A stretch of 64,000 nucleotides of DNA from Faecalibacterium prausnitzii. GTDB lineage: Bacteria > Bacillota > Clostridia > Oscillospirales > Ruminococcaceae. The stretch is taken from assembly GCF_003287405.1 (NCBI RefSeq), contig NZ_PRLD01000005.1:124001-188000 (forward strand), read 5' to 3'. The translations under genes were made by a program, and so were the position numbers. The notes beneath the pieces were generated by a model. The model saw only the letters and a list, made by a program, of their open reading frames with translations. It did not search any database and was not told the DNA's origin. Position 1 is the stretch's first letter, and each line of letters starts with the position of its first letter. This document shows, one piece after another, positions 8,239-18,453 of the stretch.

Positions 8239-9717
8239 ATGAAGCTGGAACAACTGATGGAAGGCGTGCCCTTTACCCTTGTGCAGGGCAGTCTGGATAC
8301 TGAGATCGCAGATATCATCTACGACAGCCGCAAGGCTGCCCCGGGGCGTTTGTTCGTGTGCATCGTGGGCACCCAGCGGGACAGCCACGCGTTTGCTGCC
8401 GACTGCACCGCCAAGGGGGTCAGCGCGCTGGTCATCCAGCACGACATCGACCTTTCTGCCATGCCCGGGGTGACCGTGGTCAAGGTGGAGAATAGCCGCT
8501 ATGCCATGGCACTGATGAGCGCCAACCTCTTTGGAAACCCTGCCCGTCAGATGACCATGATCGGCGTCACCGGCACCAAGGGTAAGACCACCACCACCCA
8601 CATGATCAAAAGCGTGCTGGAGGCCGCAGGCCGCAAGGTAGGCATGATCGGCACCAACGGCATCTACTATATGGGACGCCACAAGGACACCGCCAACACC
8701 ACCCCGGAAAGCTACGAGCTGCAAAAGACCTTCCGGGAGTTTCTGGATGCCGGCTGCGACACCGCACTGATGGAAGTGTCCAGTCAGGGTCTGATGATGG
8801 ACCGTGTGGCGGGCGTGCACTACGATGTGGGCGTGTTCACCAACCTTTCGCCGGATCATATCGGCCCCGGCGAGCACAAGACCTTTGAGGAGTACCGCAG
8901 CTGGAAGGGACAGCTGTTCAAGCGCTGCGATGTGGGCGTGGTGAATATCGATGACGAGAACACCGCCGCCCTGCTGGAGGGTCATACCTGCAAATTGGTC
9001 ACCTATGGCCGCGATGAAAAGGCCGACTACCGCGAGACCGGATACGAGCTGCTGCGCACCCACGATTTTCTGGGCGTTGCCTTCCACGTTACCGGCAAGG
9101 ACGAGATGGACGTCAAGGTGAATATGCCCGGCGAGTTCAGCGTGTACAACGCGCTGGCTGCGCTGGCCGTGGGCAAGGTGCTGGGTCTGCCGGATGCCGC
9201 CATCCACGATGGTCTGGGCAAGTGCGTGGTGAAGGGACGTGTGGAGCTGGTGCCCATCAGCAAAAAGTTCACCATCCTGCTGGATTACGCCCACAACGAG
9301 GTATCCACCGAGAGCCTGCTTACCACCCTGCGCGCCTACAAGCCCCACCGTCTGGTGGTGGTGTTCGGCTGCGGCGGCAACCGCTCCAAGCTGCGCCGCT
9401 ACGGCATGGGCGAGATCTGCGCCAAGATGGCCGATTTCTCCATCCTCACCGAGGACAACAACCGCTTTGAAAAGGTGGAGGACATCATCGCGGATATCCG
9501 CGAGGGCATGAACAAGGGCAACCCGGACGCAAAGTTCGTGGAGATTCCCGACCGTCTGGACGCGCTGCACTACGCAGTGGATCACGCACAGGAGGGCGAT
9601 CTGATCGCCGTCATCGGCAAGGGTCACGAGACCTACCGCGACCGCGAGGGCGTCAAGACCCCCTTCCTTGAGCGGGAGCTGCTGGAGGAATACGCCCAGC
9701 AGATCGGGCTGGAATAA
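8239..9717 (+). CDS. murE: UDP-N-acetylmuramoyl-L-alanyl-D-glutamate ligase (third amino acid)
   Basis: Mur ligase adding the third residue of the stem peptide, usually meso-diaminopimelate in this group. The P-loop GVTGTKGKTTTT is at about 109-120, with NTTPESYELQKTF and the C-terminal GCGGNRSKLRRYGMG. The motif that reads DNPR in diaminopimelate-adding MurE is D406-N-N-R409 here, so the proline is replaced. The length of 492 residues is normal. It is the last wall gene before a strong terminator. The identity of the third amino acid is therefore inferred, not shown. Confidence 0.93.
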   Translation: MKLEQLMEGVPFTLVQGSLDTEIADIIYDSRKAAPGRLFVCIVGTQRDSHAFAADCTAKGVSALVIQHDIDLSAMPGVTVVKVENSRYAMALMSANLFGNPARQMTMIGVTGTKGKTTTTHMIKSVLEAAGRKVGMIGTNGIYYMGRHKDTANTTPESYELQKTFREFLDAGCDTALMEVSSQGLMMDRVAGVHYDVGVFTNLSPDHIGPGEHKTFEEYRSWKGQLFKRCDVGVVNIDDENTAALLEGHTCKLVTYGRDEKADYRETGYELLRTHDFLGVAFHVTGKDEMDVKVNMPGEFSVYNALAALAVGKVLGLPDAAIHDGLGKCVVKGRVELVPISKKFTILLDYAHNEVSTESLLTTLRAYKPHRLVVVFGCGGNRSKLRRYGMGEICAKMADFSILTEDNNRFEKVEDIIADIREGMNKGNPDAKFVEIPDRLDALHYAVDHAQEGDLIAVIGKGHETYRDREGVKTPFLERELLEEYAQQIGLE

Positions 9718-9740
9718 GAAAATAATAATATTATTGCGGG

Positions 9741-9778
9741 AAAAGCCGCTGCACAAAGCACTGTGCAGCGGCTTTTTT
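9741..9778 (+). terminator. Intrinsic terminator after murE
   Basis: AAAAGCCGCTGCACA and TGTGCAGCGGCTTTT form a 15-bp perfect stem followed by a T run. It separates the wall cluster from the fatty acid operon. Confidence 0.93.
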
Positions 9779-9858
9779 GCGCCCTGTGCAGGGGGCTATA
9801 TAAAAAGGAAGCAAACTGTGACAAAAGTGTAAAAGATAAAAATATTTAACTAAATCCA

Positions 9859-9886
9859 TTGACTTATCCGACGAATTAGCTATAAT
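9859..9886 (+). promoter_or_regulatory. Sigma-A promoter of the fatty acid synthesis operon
   Basis: TTGACT (9859-9864), a 16-bp spacer and TATAAT (9881-9886), about 75 bp before acpP. No clear FapR or FabT site was recognised near it. Because the following genes overlap or nearly touch, this promoter probably serves acpP through fabZ. Confidence 0.8.
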
Positions 9887-9959
9887 GGTCGTGTTCGATA
9901 CCTCACAAATTTTAGGTAAATAATCAATACAATCATACAACATAAAGGAGAATACTACC

Positions 9960-10187
9960 ATGACTTTCGAGGAAATGAAGAAGATCGTTGTCGATACCCT
10001 GAGCTGCGATGAGGACAAGGTGACCATGGAGGCCAGCCTGACCGAGGATCTGGAGGCCGACAGCCTGGACGCTGTGGAGCTGAACATGGCACTGGAAGAG
10101 GCCTGCGGCGTGTCCATCCCCGATGAGGAGCTGGCAAACCTCAAGACCGTGGGCGATATCTTCAACTACATCAATGCCCATGTCTGA
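9960..10187 (+). CDS. acpP: Acyl carrier protein
   Basis: Small acidic cytoplasmic carrier of growing acyl chains. The phosphopantetheine site is the DSL motif with S35, in LEADSLDAVELNMALEE. The length of 75 residues and the acidic composition fit ACP. An AAGGAG site precedes the ATG. It opens the fatty acid operon, 21 bases before accD. Confidence 0.97.
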   Translation: MTFEEMKKIVVDTLSCDEDKVTMEASLTEDLEADSLDAVELNMALEEACGVSIPDEELANLKTVGDIFNYINAHV

Positions 10188-10208
10188 GGCTGACCGAGGC
10201 GAAACGCG

Positions 10209-11066
10209 ATGAACAGTATCAAAGACCTGCTGCCGGGCAGTATGCGGGAGCGCACCTTCCAGCTGAAAGCCCGGCGGGATGCGGGTGCCGTGTGGAACGA
10301 CCCGCAGTTCGTGGAATGCAAAAAGTGCGGACGCCGCGCCACCCGCCAGATCTGGAACAAGGCGCAGTACGTTTGCCCCAACTGCGGGGTGCACCTGCCC
10401 ATCGGCGGGTACTACCGCCTGAACCTGATTTTGGACAAGGGCAGCTTCCGGGAATTGGATGCCGACCTTGCCCCGCAGGATGTGCTGCAGTTTCCCGGCT
10501 ACCCGGAAAAGCTGGAAGCACAGACAGGCAAGACCGGCTTGAAGGAAGCTGTCATCACCGCCACGGGGCGCATCGAGGGCACCCCGGTGGTGGCTGCGGT
10601 GCTGGACAGCCGGTTCTTTATGGGCAGCATGAGCACCACTGTGGGCGAAAAGATCACCCGCGCCGTGGAGCACGCCACCGCAAAGCACCTGCCGCTGATC
10701 ATCTTTTCGGCCAGCGGCGGCGCCCGGATGCAGGAGGGCATTTTCAGCCTGATGCAGATGGCAAAGACCTCTGCCGCCATCGAGCGGTTCTCCGCCCGGG
10801 GCGGGCTGTACATCAGCGTGCTGACCCACCCCACCACCGGCGGTGTGACTGCCAGCTTTGCCAGCCTTGGCGACATCATGCTGGCCGAGCCCGGGGCGCT
10901 GATCGGCTTTGCGGGCCCCCGGGTCATTGAACAGACCATCGGCGAAAAGCTGCCCGCAGGCTTCCAGCGCAGCGAGTTCCAGTACGAGCACGGCTTTGTG
11001 GACAAGGTAGTGCCCCGTACCGAAATGCGCGAAACACTGGCGCAGCTGCTGCGTCTGCACGCCTGA
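10209..11066 (+). CDS. accD: Acetyl-CoA carboxylase carboxyltransferase subunit beta
   Basis: Beta half of the carboxyltransferase that makes malonyl-CoA. The N-terminal zinc ribbon is complete: C37, C40, C56 and C59. The crotonase-like carboxyltransferase core includes FSASGGARMQEG and GFAGPRVIEQTIGEKLP. The length of 285 residues is normal. accA follows directly, so the two transferase subunits are co-transcribed. Genes for biotin carboxyl carrier (accB) and biotin carboxylase (accC) are not in the window. Confidence 0.96.
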   Translation: MNSIKDLLPGSMRERTFQLKARRDAGAVWNDPQFVECKKCGRRATRQIWNKAQYVCPNCGVHLPIGGYYRLNLILDKGSFRELDADLAPQDVLQFPGYPEKLEAQTGKTGLKEAVITATGRIEGTPVVAAVLDSRFFMGSMSTTVGEKITRAVEHATAKHLPLIIFSASGGARMQEGIFSLMQMAKTSAAIERFSARGGLYISVLTHPTTGGVTASFASLGDIMLAEPGALIGFAGPRVIEQTIGEKLPAGFQRSEFQYEHGFVDKVVPRTEMRETLAQLLRLHA

Positions 11067-11080
11067 GGAGGGAGCGCCTT

Positions 11081-12040
11081 ATGATCAAGGACATCTTACA
11101 ACAGCTCGCACCGCTGGATGAAAAGATCGCCGCCTTGCGCGGCGACCCGGCGGACGAGAATATGACCGATATCACCAACCACGCTGCCGAGCTGGCAGAG
11201 CTTTCCGCACAGGAGGACGCTTTGCTGTCCGGCTGCGGGGCGCTGACTGCAGAGGACAGGGTCTTTTTGGCACGCCACCCGGAGCGCCCCCACATCGACG
11301 AGATCGTGGATGCACTGTTCACCGACTTCTTTGAGCAGTGCGGCGACCGCCAGTGCAAGGAAGATGCCGCCATTCTGGGCGGTGTGGCACTGTTCCATGG
11401 CCAGCCGGTCACGGTCATCGGCCACCGCAAGGGCAGCACGCTGGAAGAAAACCTGCGCTGCAACTTTGGTATGCCCGGGCCGGAGGGCTACCGCAAGGCC
11501 CTGCGCCTGATGAAGCAGGCCGAAAAATTTGACCGTCCCATCATCACCTTTATCGACACCCCGGGTGCGTACCCCGGCAAGGATGCCGAGGAGCGCGGAC
11601 AGGGCGAAGCCATTGCCCGCAACCTGATGGAGATGAGCGGCCTGACCGTGCCGGTGATCGCAGTGGTCACCGGCGAGGGCTCCTCCGGCGGCGCACTGGC
11701 GCTGGGTGTGGCAAACCGCATCCTGATGCTGGAAAACGCCGTTTACTCGGTGCTGAGCCCCGAGGGCTTTGCCAGCATCCTGTGGAAGGATTCCTCCCGC
11801 AGCGGCGAAGCCTGCGAGATCATGAAGCTGACCGCGCAGGATCTGTACAAGGACGGCATCGTGGAAGAGATCATCCCGGAGCCGGTGGGCGGCGCACAGC
11901 GTGCCCACGGGGTACTGTTCGGCAATCTGGACGAGGCACTGCGGCGTCAGCTGCGCAGCCTTGACCGCATGAACGGCCGTCAGCTGGCCGAGCAGCGCTA
12001 CCAGAAATTCCGTCAGATCGGAGAAATGAGGAAAGCATGA
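11081..12040 (+). CDS. accA: Acetyl-CoA carboxylase carboxyltransferase subunit alpha
   Basis: Alpha half of the carboxyltransferase. Visible motifs are GHRKGSTLEENLRCNFGMPGPEGYRKALRLM in segments, the DTPGAYPGKDAEERGQGEAI region and GEGSSGGALALGVANRILMLE, all typical of AccA. The length of 319 residues is normal. Its TGA overlaps the fabH start by four bases (ATGA), showing translational coupling. Confidence 0.96.
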   Translation: MIKDILQQLAPLDEKIAALRGDPADENMTDITNHAAELAELSAQEDALLSGCGALTAEDRVFLARHPERPHIDEIVDALFTDFFEQCGDRQCKEDAAILGGVALFHGQPVTVIGHRKGSTLEENLRCNFGMPGPEGYRKALRLMKQAEKFDRPIITFIDTPGAYPGKDAEERGQGEAIARNLMEMSGLTVPVIAVVTGEGSSGGALALGVANRILMLENAVYSVLSPEGFASILWKDSSRSGEACEIMKLTAQDLYKDGIVEEIIPEPVGGAQRAHGVLFGNLDEALRRQLRSLDRMNGRQLAEQRYQKFRQIGEMRKA

Positions 12041-12987
12041 AGGGTTTGCGTCTGATCGCCACCGGCGGGGCTTTGCCCGGCCGCACGGTCACCAACGAAG
12101 AGCTGAGCCGCACCGTGGATACCAGCGACGAGTGGATCACCACCCGCACCGGCATCCGCACCCGGCACTACTGCACCGAGGGCGAAAATGCCGCCACACT
12201 GGCCATTGCCGCCGCAAAGCAGGCGCTGCAGCGCAGCGGTCTTGCCCCGGCAGACATTGCCTGCTGCGTCTGCGCCACCCTTTCCGCGCCGGATGCCACC
12301 CCAAGCGTGGCCTGTCAGGTGCAGGCGGCGCTGGCACTGCCGGAAAACCGCCCCGCACTGGATGTGAACGCCGCCTGCTCCGGCTTTTTGTACGGCACGG
12401 CGGTGGCGCGCGGTCTGCTGGCTACGCTGGGCGGGCAGTACGCGCTGGTCATCGGCACAGAGGCGCTCTCCCGCCTGATGGACCCCGCCGACCGTTCCAC
12501 CTGCGTGCTGTTCGGCGATGGTGCCGGTGCGGCGGTGTTTGAACTGACCGACACCGCCGCGCCCTTTGCCATCACGCTGGGGGCTCGGGGCGATGCCGCC
12601 ATCCATGCCGGCGGCCCCAGCCGTGCAGGCTCGGCACCCATCAGCATGGACGGCAGGGCGGTGTTCCGCTTTGCGGTGGATGCCCTGCCCAAGTGCCTGC
12701 ACACCGTGCTGGACGAGACCGGTCTTACGCTGGACGGGCTGGACTGGGTGGTCTGCCATCAGGCCAACAGCCGCATCATCGACCACTGCGTCAAGGCGCT
12801 GCACGCCGACGGTGCAAAGTTCTACAAAAACATGGATCGCCACGGCAATACCAGTGCTGCCAGCATCCCGGTGGCGCTGAACGAGCTGGCTGAAAGCGGC
12901 CAGCTGCACCCCGGCCAGACCCTTGCCTGCATTGGCTTCGGCGGCGGCCTGACCTGGGGCGGCATGATCGTGGAATATAAAGGATAA
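12037..12987 (+). CDS. fabH: 3-oxoacyl-ACP synthase III
   Basis: Starts fatty acid elongation by condensing an acyl-CoA primer with malonyl-ACP. The catalytic triad is visible: C114 in NAACSGFLYG, H241 in CHQANSR and N271 in HGNTSAASIP. The length of 316 residues is normal. It overlaps accA by four bases and fabK follows after five bases. Confidence 0.96.
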   Translation: MKGLRLIATGGALPGRTVTNEELSRTVDTSDEWITTRTGIRTRHYCTEGENAATLAIAAAKQALQRSGLAPADIACCVCATLSAPDATPSVACQVQAALALPENRPALDVNAACSGFLYGTAVARGLLATLGGQYALVIGTEALSRLMDPADRSTCVLFGDGAGAAVFELTDTAAPFAITLGARGDAAIHAGGPSRAGSAPISMDGRAVFRFAVDALPKCLHTVLDETGLTLDGLDWVVCHQANSRIIDHCVKALHADGAKFYKNMDRHGNTSAASIPVALNELAESGQLHPGQTLACIGFGGGLTWGGMIVEYKG

Positions 12988-12992
12988 AGACC

Positions 12993-13928
12993 ATGAAACT
13001 TTTAAACGAGATCTTGGGGACGAAATACCCCATCATTCAGGGCGGCATGGCAAACATTGCCACCGGCGAGTTTGCCGCCGCCTGTTCCAACGCCGGTGCA
13101 CTGGGCATCATCGGTGCGGGCGGCATGAATGCCGATACCCTGCGCCAGAACATCCGCCGCTGCCGGGAGCTGACCGACAAGCCCTTTGGCGTAAACATCA
13201 TGCTCATGCACCCGCAGGCAGATGAGTTTGCCCAAATCGTGGTGGAGGAAAAGGTCGCCGTGGTCACTACCGGCGCAGGCAACCCGGGAAAATACGTTCC
13301 CATGTGGAAAGCTGCCGGCATCAAGGTGATCCCGGTGGTGGCTGCTGCCGTGCTGGCACGGCATCTGGAGCCGCTGGGCATCGATGCTATCATTGCCGAG
13401 GGCACCGAGAGCGGCGGCCATGTGGGCGAGATGACCACCATGGCACTGGTGCCGCAGGTGGTGGACGCAGTCAGCGTGCCGGTCATTGCCGCAGGCGGCA
13501 TTGCCGATGGCCGTCAGCTGGCGGCTGCGCTGGCGCTGGGCGCTTGCGGGGTGCAGGTGGGCACCTGCCTGCTGGCAAGCGAGGAGTGCCCCATCCACCC
13601 CAACTACAAGGCCGCGCTGCTCAAAGCCGGGGACAGTGACACCATCGTCACCGGGCGCACTGTGGGTGCACCGGTGCGGGTGCTGAAAAACCGCATGAGC
13701 CGGGAGTATGTCCGTCAGGAAAAGGCGGGCGCGGACAAGATGGAGCTGGAAAAATACACGCTGGGCAGCCTGCGCCGCGCCGTCTTTGAGGGCGACACGG
13801 TAAGCGGCAGCCTGATGGCCGGTCAGGTGGCCGGAATGCTGCACGAGGTGCGCCCCGTGGCGGACATCCTTGCCGACCTGTGGCAGGGCGGGAGGCAGCG
13901 CATCGCCGCGCTGAACACCGAATGCTGA
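12993..13928 (+). CDS. fabK: Enoyl-ACP reductase II (FMN-dependent)
   Basis: FMN-dependent reductase completing each elongation cycle; the FabK type replaces FabI in many Firmicutes. The TIM-barrel protein opens with TKYPIIQGGMANIA and carries AEGTESGGHVGEM and AAGGIADGRQLAAALALGACGVQVGT, the FMN phosphate-binding region. The length of 311 residues is normal. It overlaps the next, related gene by seven bases. Confidence 0.92.
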   Translation: MKLLNEILGTKYPIIQGGMANIATGEFAAACSNAGALGIIGAGGMNADTLRQNIRRCRELTDKPFGVNIMLMHPQADEFAQIVVEEKVAVVTTGAGNPGKYVPMWKAAGIKVIPVVAAAVLARHLEPLGIDAIIAEGTESGGHVGEMTTMALVPQVVDAVSVPVIAAGGIADGRQLAAALALGACGVQVGTCLLASEECPIHPNYKAALLKAGDSDTIVTGRTVGAPVRVLKNRMSREYVRQEKAGADKMELEKYTLGSLRRAVFEGDTVSGSLMAGQVAGMLHEVRPVADILADLWQGGRQRIAALNTEC

Positions 13929-14989
13929 CCCTTGGCGGCAAGCCCCTGCAAGTACCCATTTTGCAGGGCGGCATGGGCGTGGGCGTCTCGCTGGGTGGGC
14001 TGGCCGGTGCGGTAGCGGCCTGCGGCGGCATGGGGTGCATCTCCACCGCCGATGCAGGCTACCGCGAGCCGGATTTTGCCCGTGACCCGGCGGCTGCCAA
14101 CCACCGCGCCCTGACCGCAGAGATCCAAAAAGCAAAGGCCATCGCCGGGGGCATGGGTCTGGTGGCCATCAACGCCATGGTAGCCACCCGGGACTATGCC
14201 GACGCCATCCGCACCGCTGTGGCGGCGGGGGTGGATGCCGTGGTCTCCGGTGCGGGTCTGCCGCTGGAGCTGCCGGGCATCGTGGGCACCAAAGAGGTGG
14301 CCATTGCGCCCATCGTATCCAGCGCCCGGGCGGCAAAGCTCATCCTGCGCCGCTGGGCAAAGGGCTTTGACCGCACCGCCGATTTTGTGGTCATCGAGGG
14401 CTGCAAGGCGGGCGGGCATCTCGGCTTTGCCGAGGAGGACCTGCTGGCTGACCGCTGCCAGACCTTGGACGAAATTCTGCCCGGGGTGCTGGCCGAGGTA
14501 AAGCCTTACGAGGAACAATACGGCCACGCCATCCCGGTATTCGTAGCGGGCGGCGTGTACACCGGTGCCGACATGGCACACTTTACAAAGCTTGGCGCTG
14601 CGGGCGTACAGCTTGCCACTCGCTTTATCCCTACCTACGAGTGCGACGCCTCCCAGACCTACAAGGACGTGTTGCTGGCGGCAAAGCCGGAGGATGTGCG
14701 CATCATCCACAGCCCGGTGGGAATGCCCGGCCGCGCCCTGAACACCCCGCTGGTGCAGGCGCTGGCCGAGGGCAAACGCTTTCCGCCCAAGCACTGCGCC
14801 CGGTGTCTCAAGACCTGCGACCCCGTCGCCGTGCCCTACTGCATCACCCACGCCCTCATCGAGGCGGTGAAGGGCAACGTGGAGGAAGGGCTCTTCTTCT
14901 GCGGCGAAAACGTGGGCAGGCTGGACCGGATGCGCACCGTGCGCGAGCTGATGGACGAACTTGTGACCGAATGGAGGCAGAACTTATGA
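13922..14989 (+). CDS. FabK / nitronate monooxygenase-family FMN protein
   Basis: A second TIM-barrel flavoprotein of the nitronate monooxygenase family, directly after fabK. The start ATG 13922 lies in GAATGCTGA, overlapping the fabK stop. Family features are PILQGGMGVGVSLGGLAGA near the start, EGCKAGGHLGF and VAGGVYTGADMAHFTKLGAAGVQLAT. A cysteine cluster CARCLKTC occurs near residue 285, which FabK lacks. At 355 residues it is longer than fabK. It may be a second enoyl reductase or an oxidoreductase with another substrate; position in the operon argues for a lipid role. Confidence 0.8.
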   Translation: MLTLGGKPLQVPILQGGMGVGVSLGGLAGAVAACGGMGCISTADAGYREPDFARDPAAANHRALTAEIQKAKAIAGGMGLVAINAMVATRDYADAIRTAVAAGVDAVVSGAGLPLELPGIVGTKEVAIAPIVSSARAAKLILRRWAKGFDRTADFVVIEGCKAGGHLGFAEEDLLADRCQTLDEILPGVLAEVKPYEEQYGHAIPVFVAGGVYTGADMAHFTKLGAAGVQLATRFIPTYECDASQTYKDVLLAAKPEDVRIIHSPVGMPGRALNTPLVQALAEGKRFPPKHCARCLKTCDPVAVPYCITHALIEAVKGNVEEGLFFCGENVGRLDRMRTVRELMDELVTEWRQNL

Positions 14990-15918
14990 AGCTTGCCGTA
15001 CTTTACGCCGGTCAGGGTGCGCAGCACCCCGGCATGGGCAAGGAATTTTACGAAGCATCTCCCGCCTTCCGGGCGGCCTTTGACAGCGCAGCGCTGGATT
15101 TTGACCTGCACCGCGTCTGTTTTGAGGACCCGGACGGCGTTTTGAACCAGACCGAATACACCCAGCCCTGCATGGTGGCCTTTGCCTGCGGTGTGACCGC
15201 CGTGCTGGCGGAAAAGGGTGTAAAGCCCGCCTATCTGGCGGGGCTTTCGCTGGGCGAATACTCCGCGCTGCAGGCAGCCGGGGTGTTCACCGCAAAGCAG
15301 GCCATCGAGCTGACCGCCTTCCGGGGCAAGGCCATGGCCGAAGCTGCAAAGGGCCTTGCCTGCGGCATGACCGCCGTGCTGGGGCTGGACAGAGAAAAAC
15401 TGTCTGCCTGCTGCGAACAGGCTGCAGAGACGGGCTGTGTGCAGATCTGCAACTACAACTGCCCGGGGCAGCTGGTCATCGGCGGTGAGAAAGCCGCTGT
15501 GGAGCAGGCCGCTGCGCTGGCAAAGGAAGCCGGTGCCCGCCGCTGCATCCCGCTGAAGGTCAGCGGCCCCTTCCACACAAAGCTGATGGCTCCCGCAGGG
15601 GATGCGCTGGCACAGCGCTTTGCGGGCGAGAACTTCGGCACCATGGAGACGCCGGTGCTGTTCAACTGTCTGGGGCATGAAAAGGCCGAGACCGACAGCA
15701 TCCCGCAGCTGCTGGTAAAGCAGGTGCAGAGCAGCGTCTACATGGAAGATACCCTGCGCCGTCTGGGCGAGCTGGGCGTGGACCACATTCTGGAAGTCGG
15801 CCCCGGCAGCGCCCTGAGCGGTTTTGTGAAAAAGACCCTGCCCGGGGTGGTCTGCACCGCAGTAGAGACCCCGGAACAGCTGGATGCGGTGCTGACCGCA
15901 TGGAAGGAAGCAGAATGA
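14986..15918 (+). CDS. fabD: Malonyl-CoA--ACP transacylase
   Basis: Transfers malonyl from CoA to ACP. The nucleophile is S88 in GLSLGEYSAL, with the catalytic histidine in the SGPFHTKLM motif near residue 196 and the opening YAGQGAQHPGMG. The start ATG 14986 overlaps the preceding stop (ATGA); longer in-frame starts run through the previous gene and are rejected. The length of 310 residues is normal. Its stop overlaps the fabG start by four bases. Confidence 0.96.
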   Translation: MKLAVLYAGQGAQHPGMGKEFYEASPAFRAAFDSAALDFDLHRVCFEDPDGVLNQTEYTQPCMVAFACGVTAVLAEKGVKPAYLAGLSLGEYSALQAAGVFTAKQAIELTAFRGKAMAEAAKGLACGMTAVLGLDREKLSACCEQAAETGCVQICNYNCPGQLVIGGEKAAVEQAAALAKEAGARRCIPLKVSGPFHTKLMAPAGDALAQRFAGENFGTMETPVLFNCLGHEKAETDSIPQLLVKQVQSSVYMEDTLRRLGELGVDHILEVGPGSALSGFVKKTLPGVVCTAVETPEQLDAVLTAWKEAE

Positions 15919-16664
15919 GCGATGAAAAGCTGACCCGCGCCGCCATCGTTACCGGCGGCAGCCGGGGCATTGGCCGCGCAGTGTGCGTGGCACTGGCAAA
16001 GCAGGGCTGCAATGTGGTGGTGAACTACTGCCACGGCGCAGAGCCTGCGGAGCAGACGGCAGCGCTCTGCCGCGCCGAGGGCGTGCAGGCGGTGACCGTG
16101 CAGGCGGATGTATCCACCGCTGAGGGCTGCAAAGCGCTGTTCGATGCCGCCGCCGAGGCCTTTGGCCGGGTGGATGTGCTGGTGAACAACGCGGGCATCA
16201 CCCGGGACAACCTGATCTTGCGCCTGACCGAGCAGGATTTTGACGCGGTGCTGGACACCAACCTGAAAAGCGCCTTTCTCTGCTGCAAGGAAGCTGCCCG
16301 CCGCATGGTGCGCCAGCGCTATGGCCGCATCGTGAACCTTTCCAGCGTGGTGGCGCTGCGCGGCAACGCCGGGCAGACCAACTACGCCGCCAGCAAGGCG
16401 GGGCTCATCGGCCTGACCAAGAGCCTTGCCCGGGAGCTGGCCGCACGGAACGTGACCGTGAACGCGGTAGCGCCCGGCTTTATCGACACCGACATGACTG
16501 CCGTGCTGCCGGAGACTGTGCGCACCGGCATGACGCAGGGCATCCCCGCAGGCCGCGCAGGCCAGCCGGAGGATGTGGCGCAGGCAGTGGCGTTTTTTGC
16601 CGCAGAACAAAGCAGCTATCTCACCGGGCAGGTGCTCTGTGTGGACGGCGGCATGGCAATGTAA
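15915..16664 (+). CDS. fabG: 3-oxoacyl-ACP reductase
   Basis: NADPH-dependent SDR that reduces the beta-keto group. The cofactor loop TGGSRGIG is at 13-20, NNAG follows near residue 93, and the catalytic Y157-x3-K161 is in NYAASKAG. The length of 249 residues is normal. The start overlaps the fabD stop in ATGA; an ATG 15 bases upstream is less likely. Confidence 0.96.
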   Translation: MSDEKLTRAAIVTGGSRGIGRAVCVALAKQGCNVVVNYCHGAEPAEQTAALCRAEGVQAVTVQADVSTAEGCKALFDAAAEAFGRVDVLVNNAGITRDNLILRLTEQDFDAVLDTNLKSAFLCCKEAARRMVRQRYGRIVNLSSVVALRGNAGQTNYAASKAGLIGLTKSLARELAARNVTVNAVAPGFIDTDMTAVLPETVRTGMTQGIPAGRAGQPEDVAQAVAFFAAEQSSYLTGQVLCVDGGMAM

Positions 16665-16676
16665 AGGAGAACCCTT

Positions 16677-17915
<1,239 letters not shown>

Positions 17916-17918
17916 CCT

Positions 17919-18389
17919 GTGGCAGAACCCCGTACCGTGCGTGAAAATGCCAACACTCTGAGCAGTGTGCAGATCGCGGAGATCTTGCCCCACCGCTACC
18001 CCTTTGCCCTCGTGGACCGCATTCTGGACTACGAGCCGGGGCAGTGGGCCATCGGCCGCAAGTGCGTCACCCGCAACGAGGAGTTTTTCAACGGCCACTT
18101 CCCGGCACAGCCGGTCATGCCCGGCGTACTGCTGCTGGAAGCGCTGGCACAGACCGGCGCTGTGGCAGCGCTGAGCCTGCCGGAAAACAAGGGCAAGCTG
18201 GCGCTGTTCGGCGGCATCAAGAGTGCCCGCTTCCGCAGGCAGGTCGTCCCCGGGGATGTGCTCACCCTGCACTGTGAACTGGTGCAGCAGCACGGCGCTG
18301 TGGGCGTAGGCAAGGCTTCGGCATGGGTGGACGGCAAGTGCGCCGTCACCGCAGAGCTGACCTTTGTGCTGACCGAAGCAGCAGAATAA
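17919..18389 (+). CDS. fabZ: 3-hydroxyacyl-ACP dehydratase
   Basis: Hot-dog fold dehydratase, last gene of the operon. [14 protein letters not shown] and [20 protein letters not shown] carry the catalytic His and Glu. The length of 156 residues is normal. It starts with GTG just after the fabF stop, with GGGAGG as ribosome site. With FabK as the reductase, unsaturated fatty acid synthesis would need another enzyme; none is seen here. Confidence 0.95.
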   Translation: MAEPRTVRENANTLSSVQIAEILPHRYPFALVDRILDYEPGQWAIGRKCVTRNEEFFNGHFPAQPVMPGVLLLEALAQTGAVAALSLPENKGKLALFGGIKSARFRRQVVPGDVLTLHCELVQQHGAVGVGKASAWVDGKCAVTAELTFVLTEAAE

Positions 18390-18395
18390 AAACAG

Positions 18396-18440
18396 AAAAC
18401 GCTCCCGTTCATCCCCTGTGGCGATGAACGGGAGCGTTTG
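18396..18440. terminator. Bidirectional terminator between fabZ and purC
   Basis: AAACGCTCCCGTTCATC and GATGAACGGGAGCGTTT form a long perfect stem with A and T runs on both sides. It serves both convergent genes. Confidence 0.9.
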
Positions 18441-18453
18441 ATTTACAAAGCGC

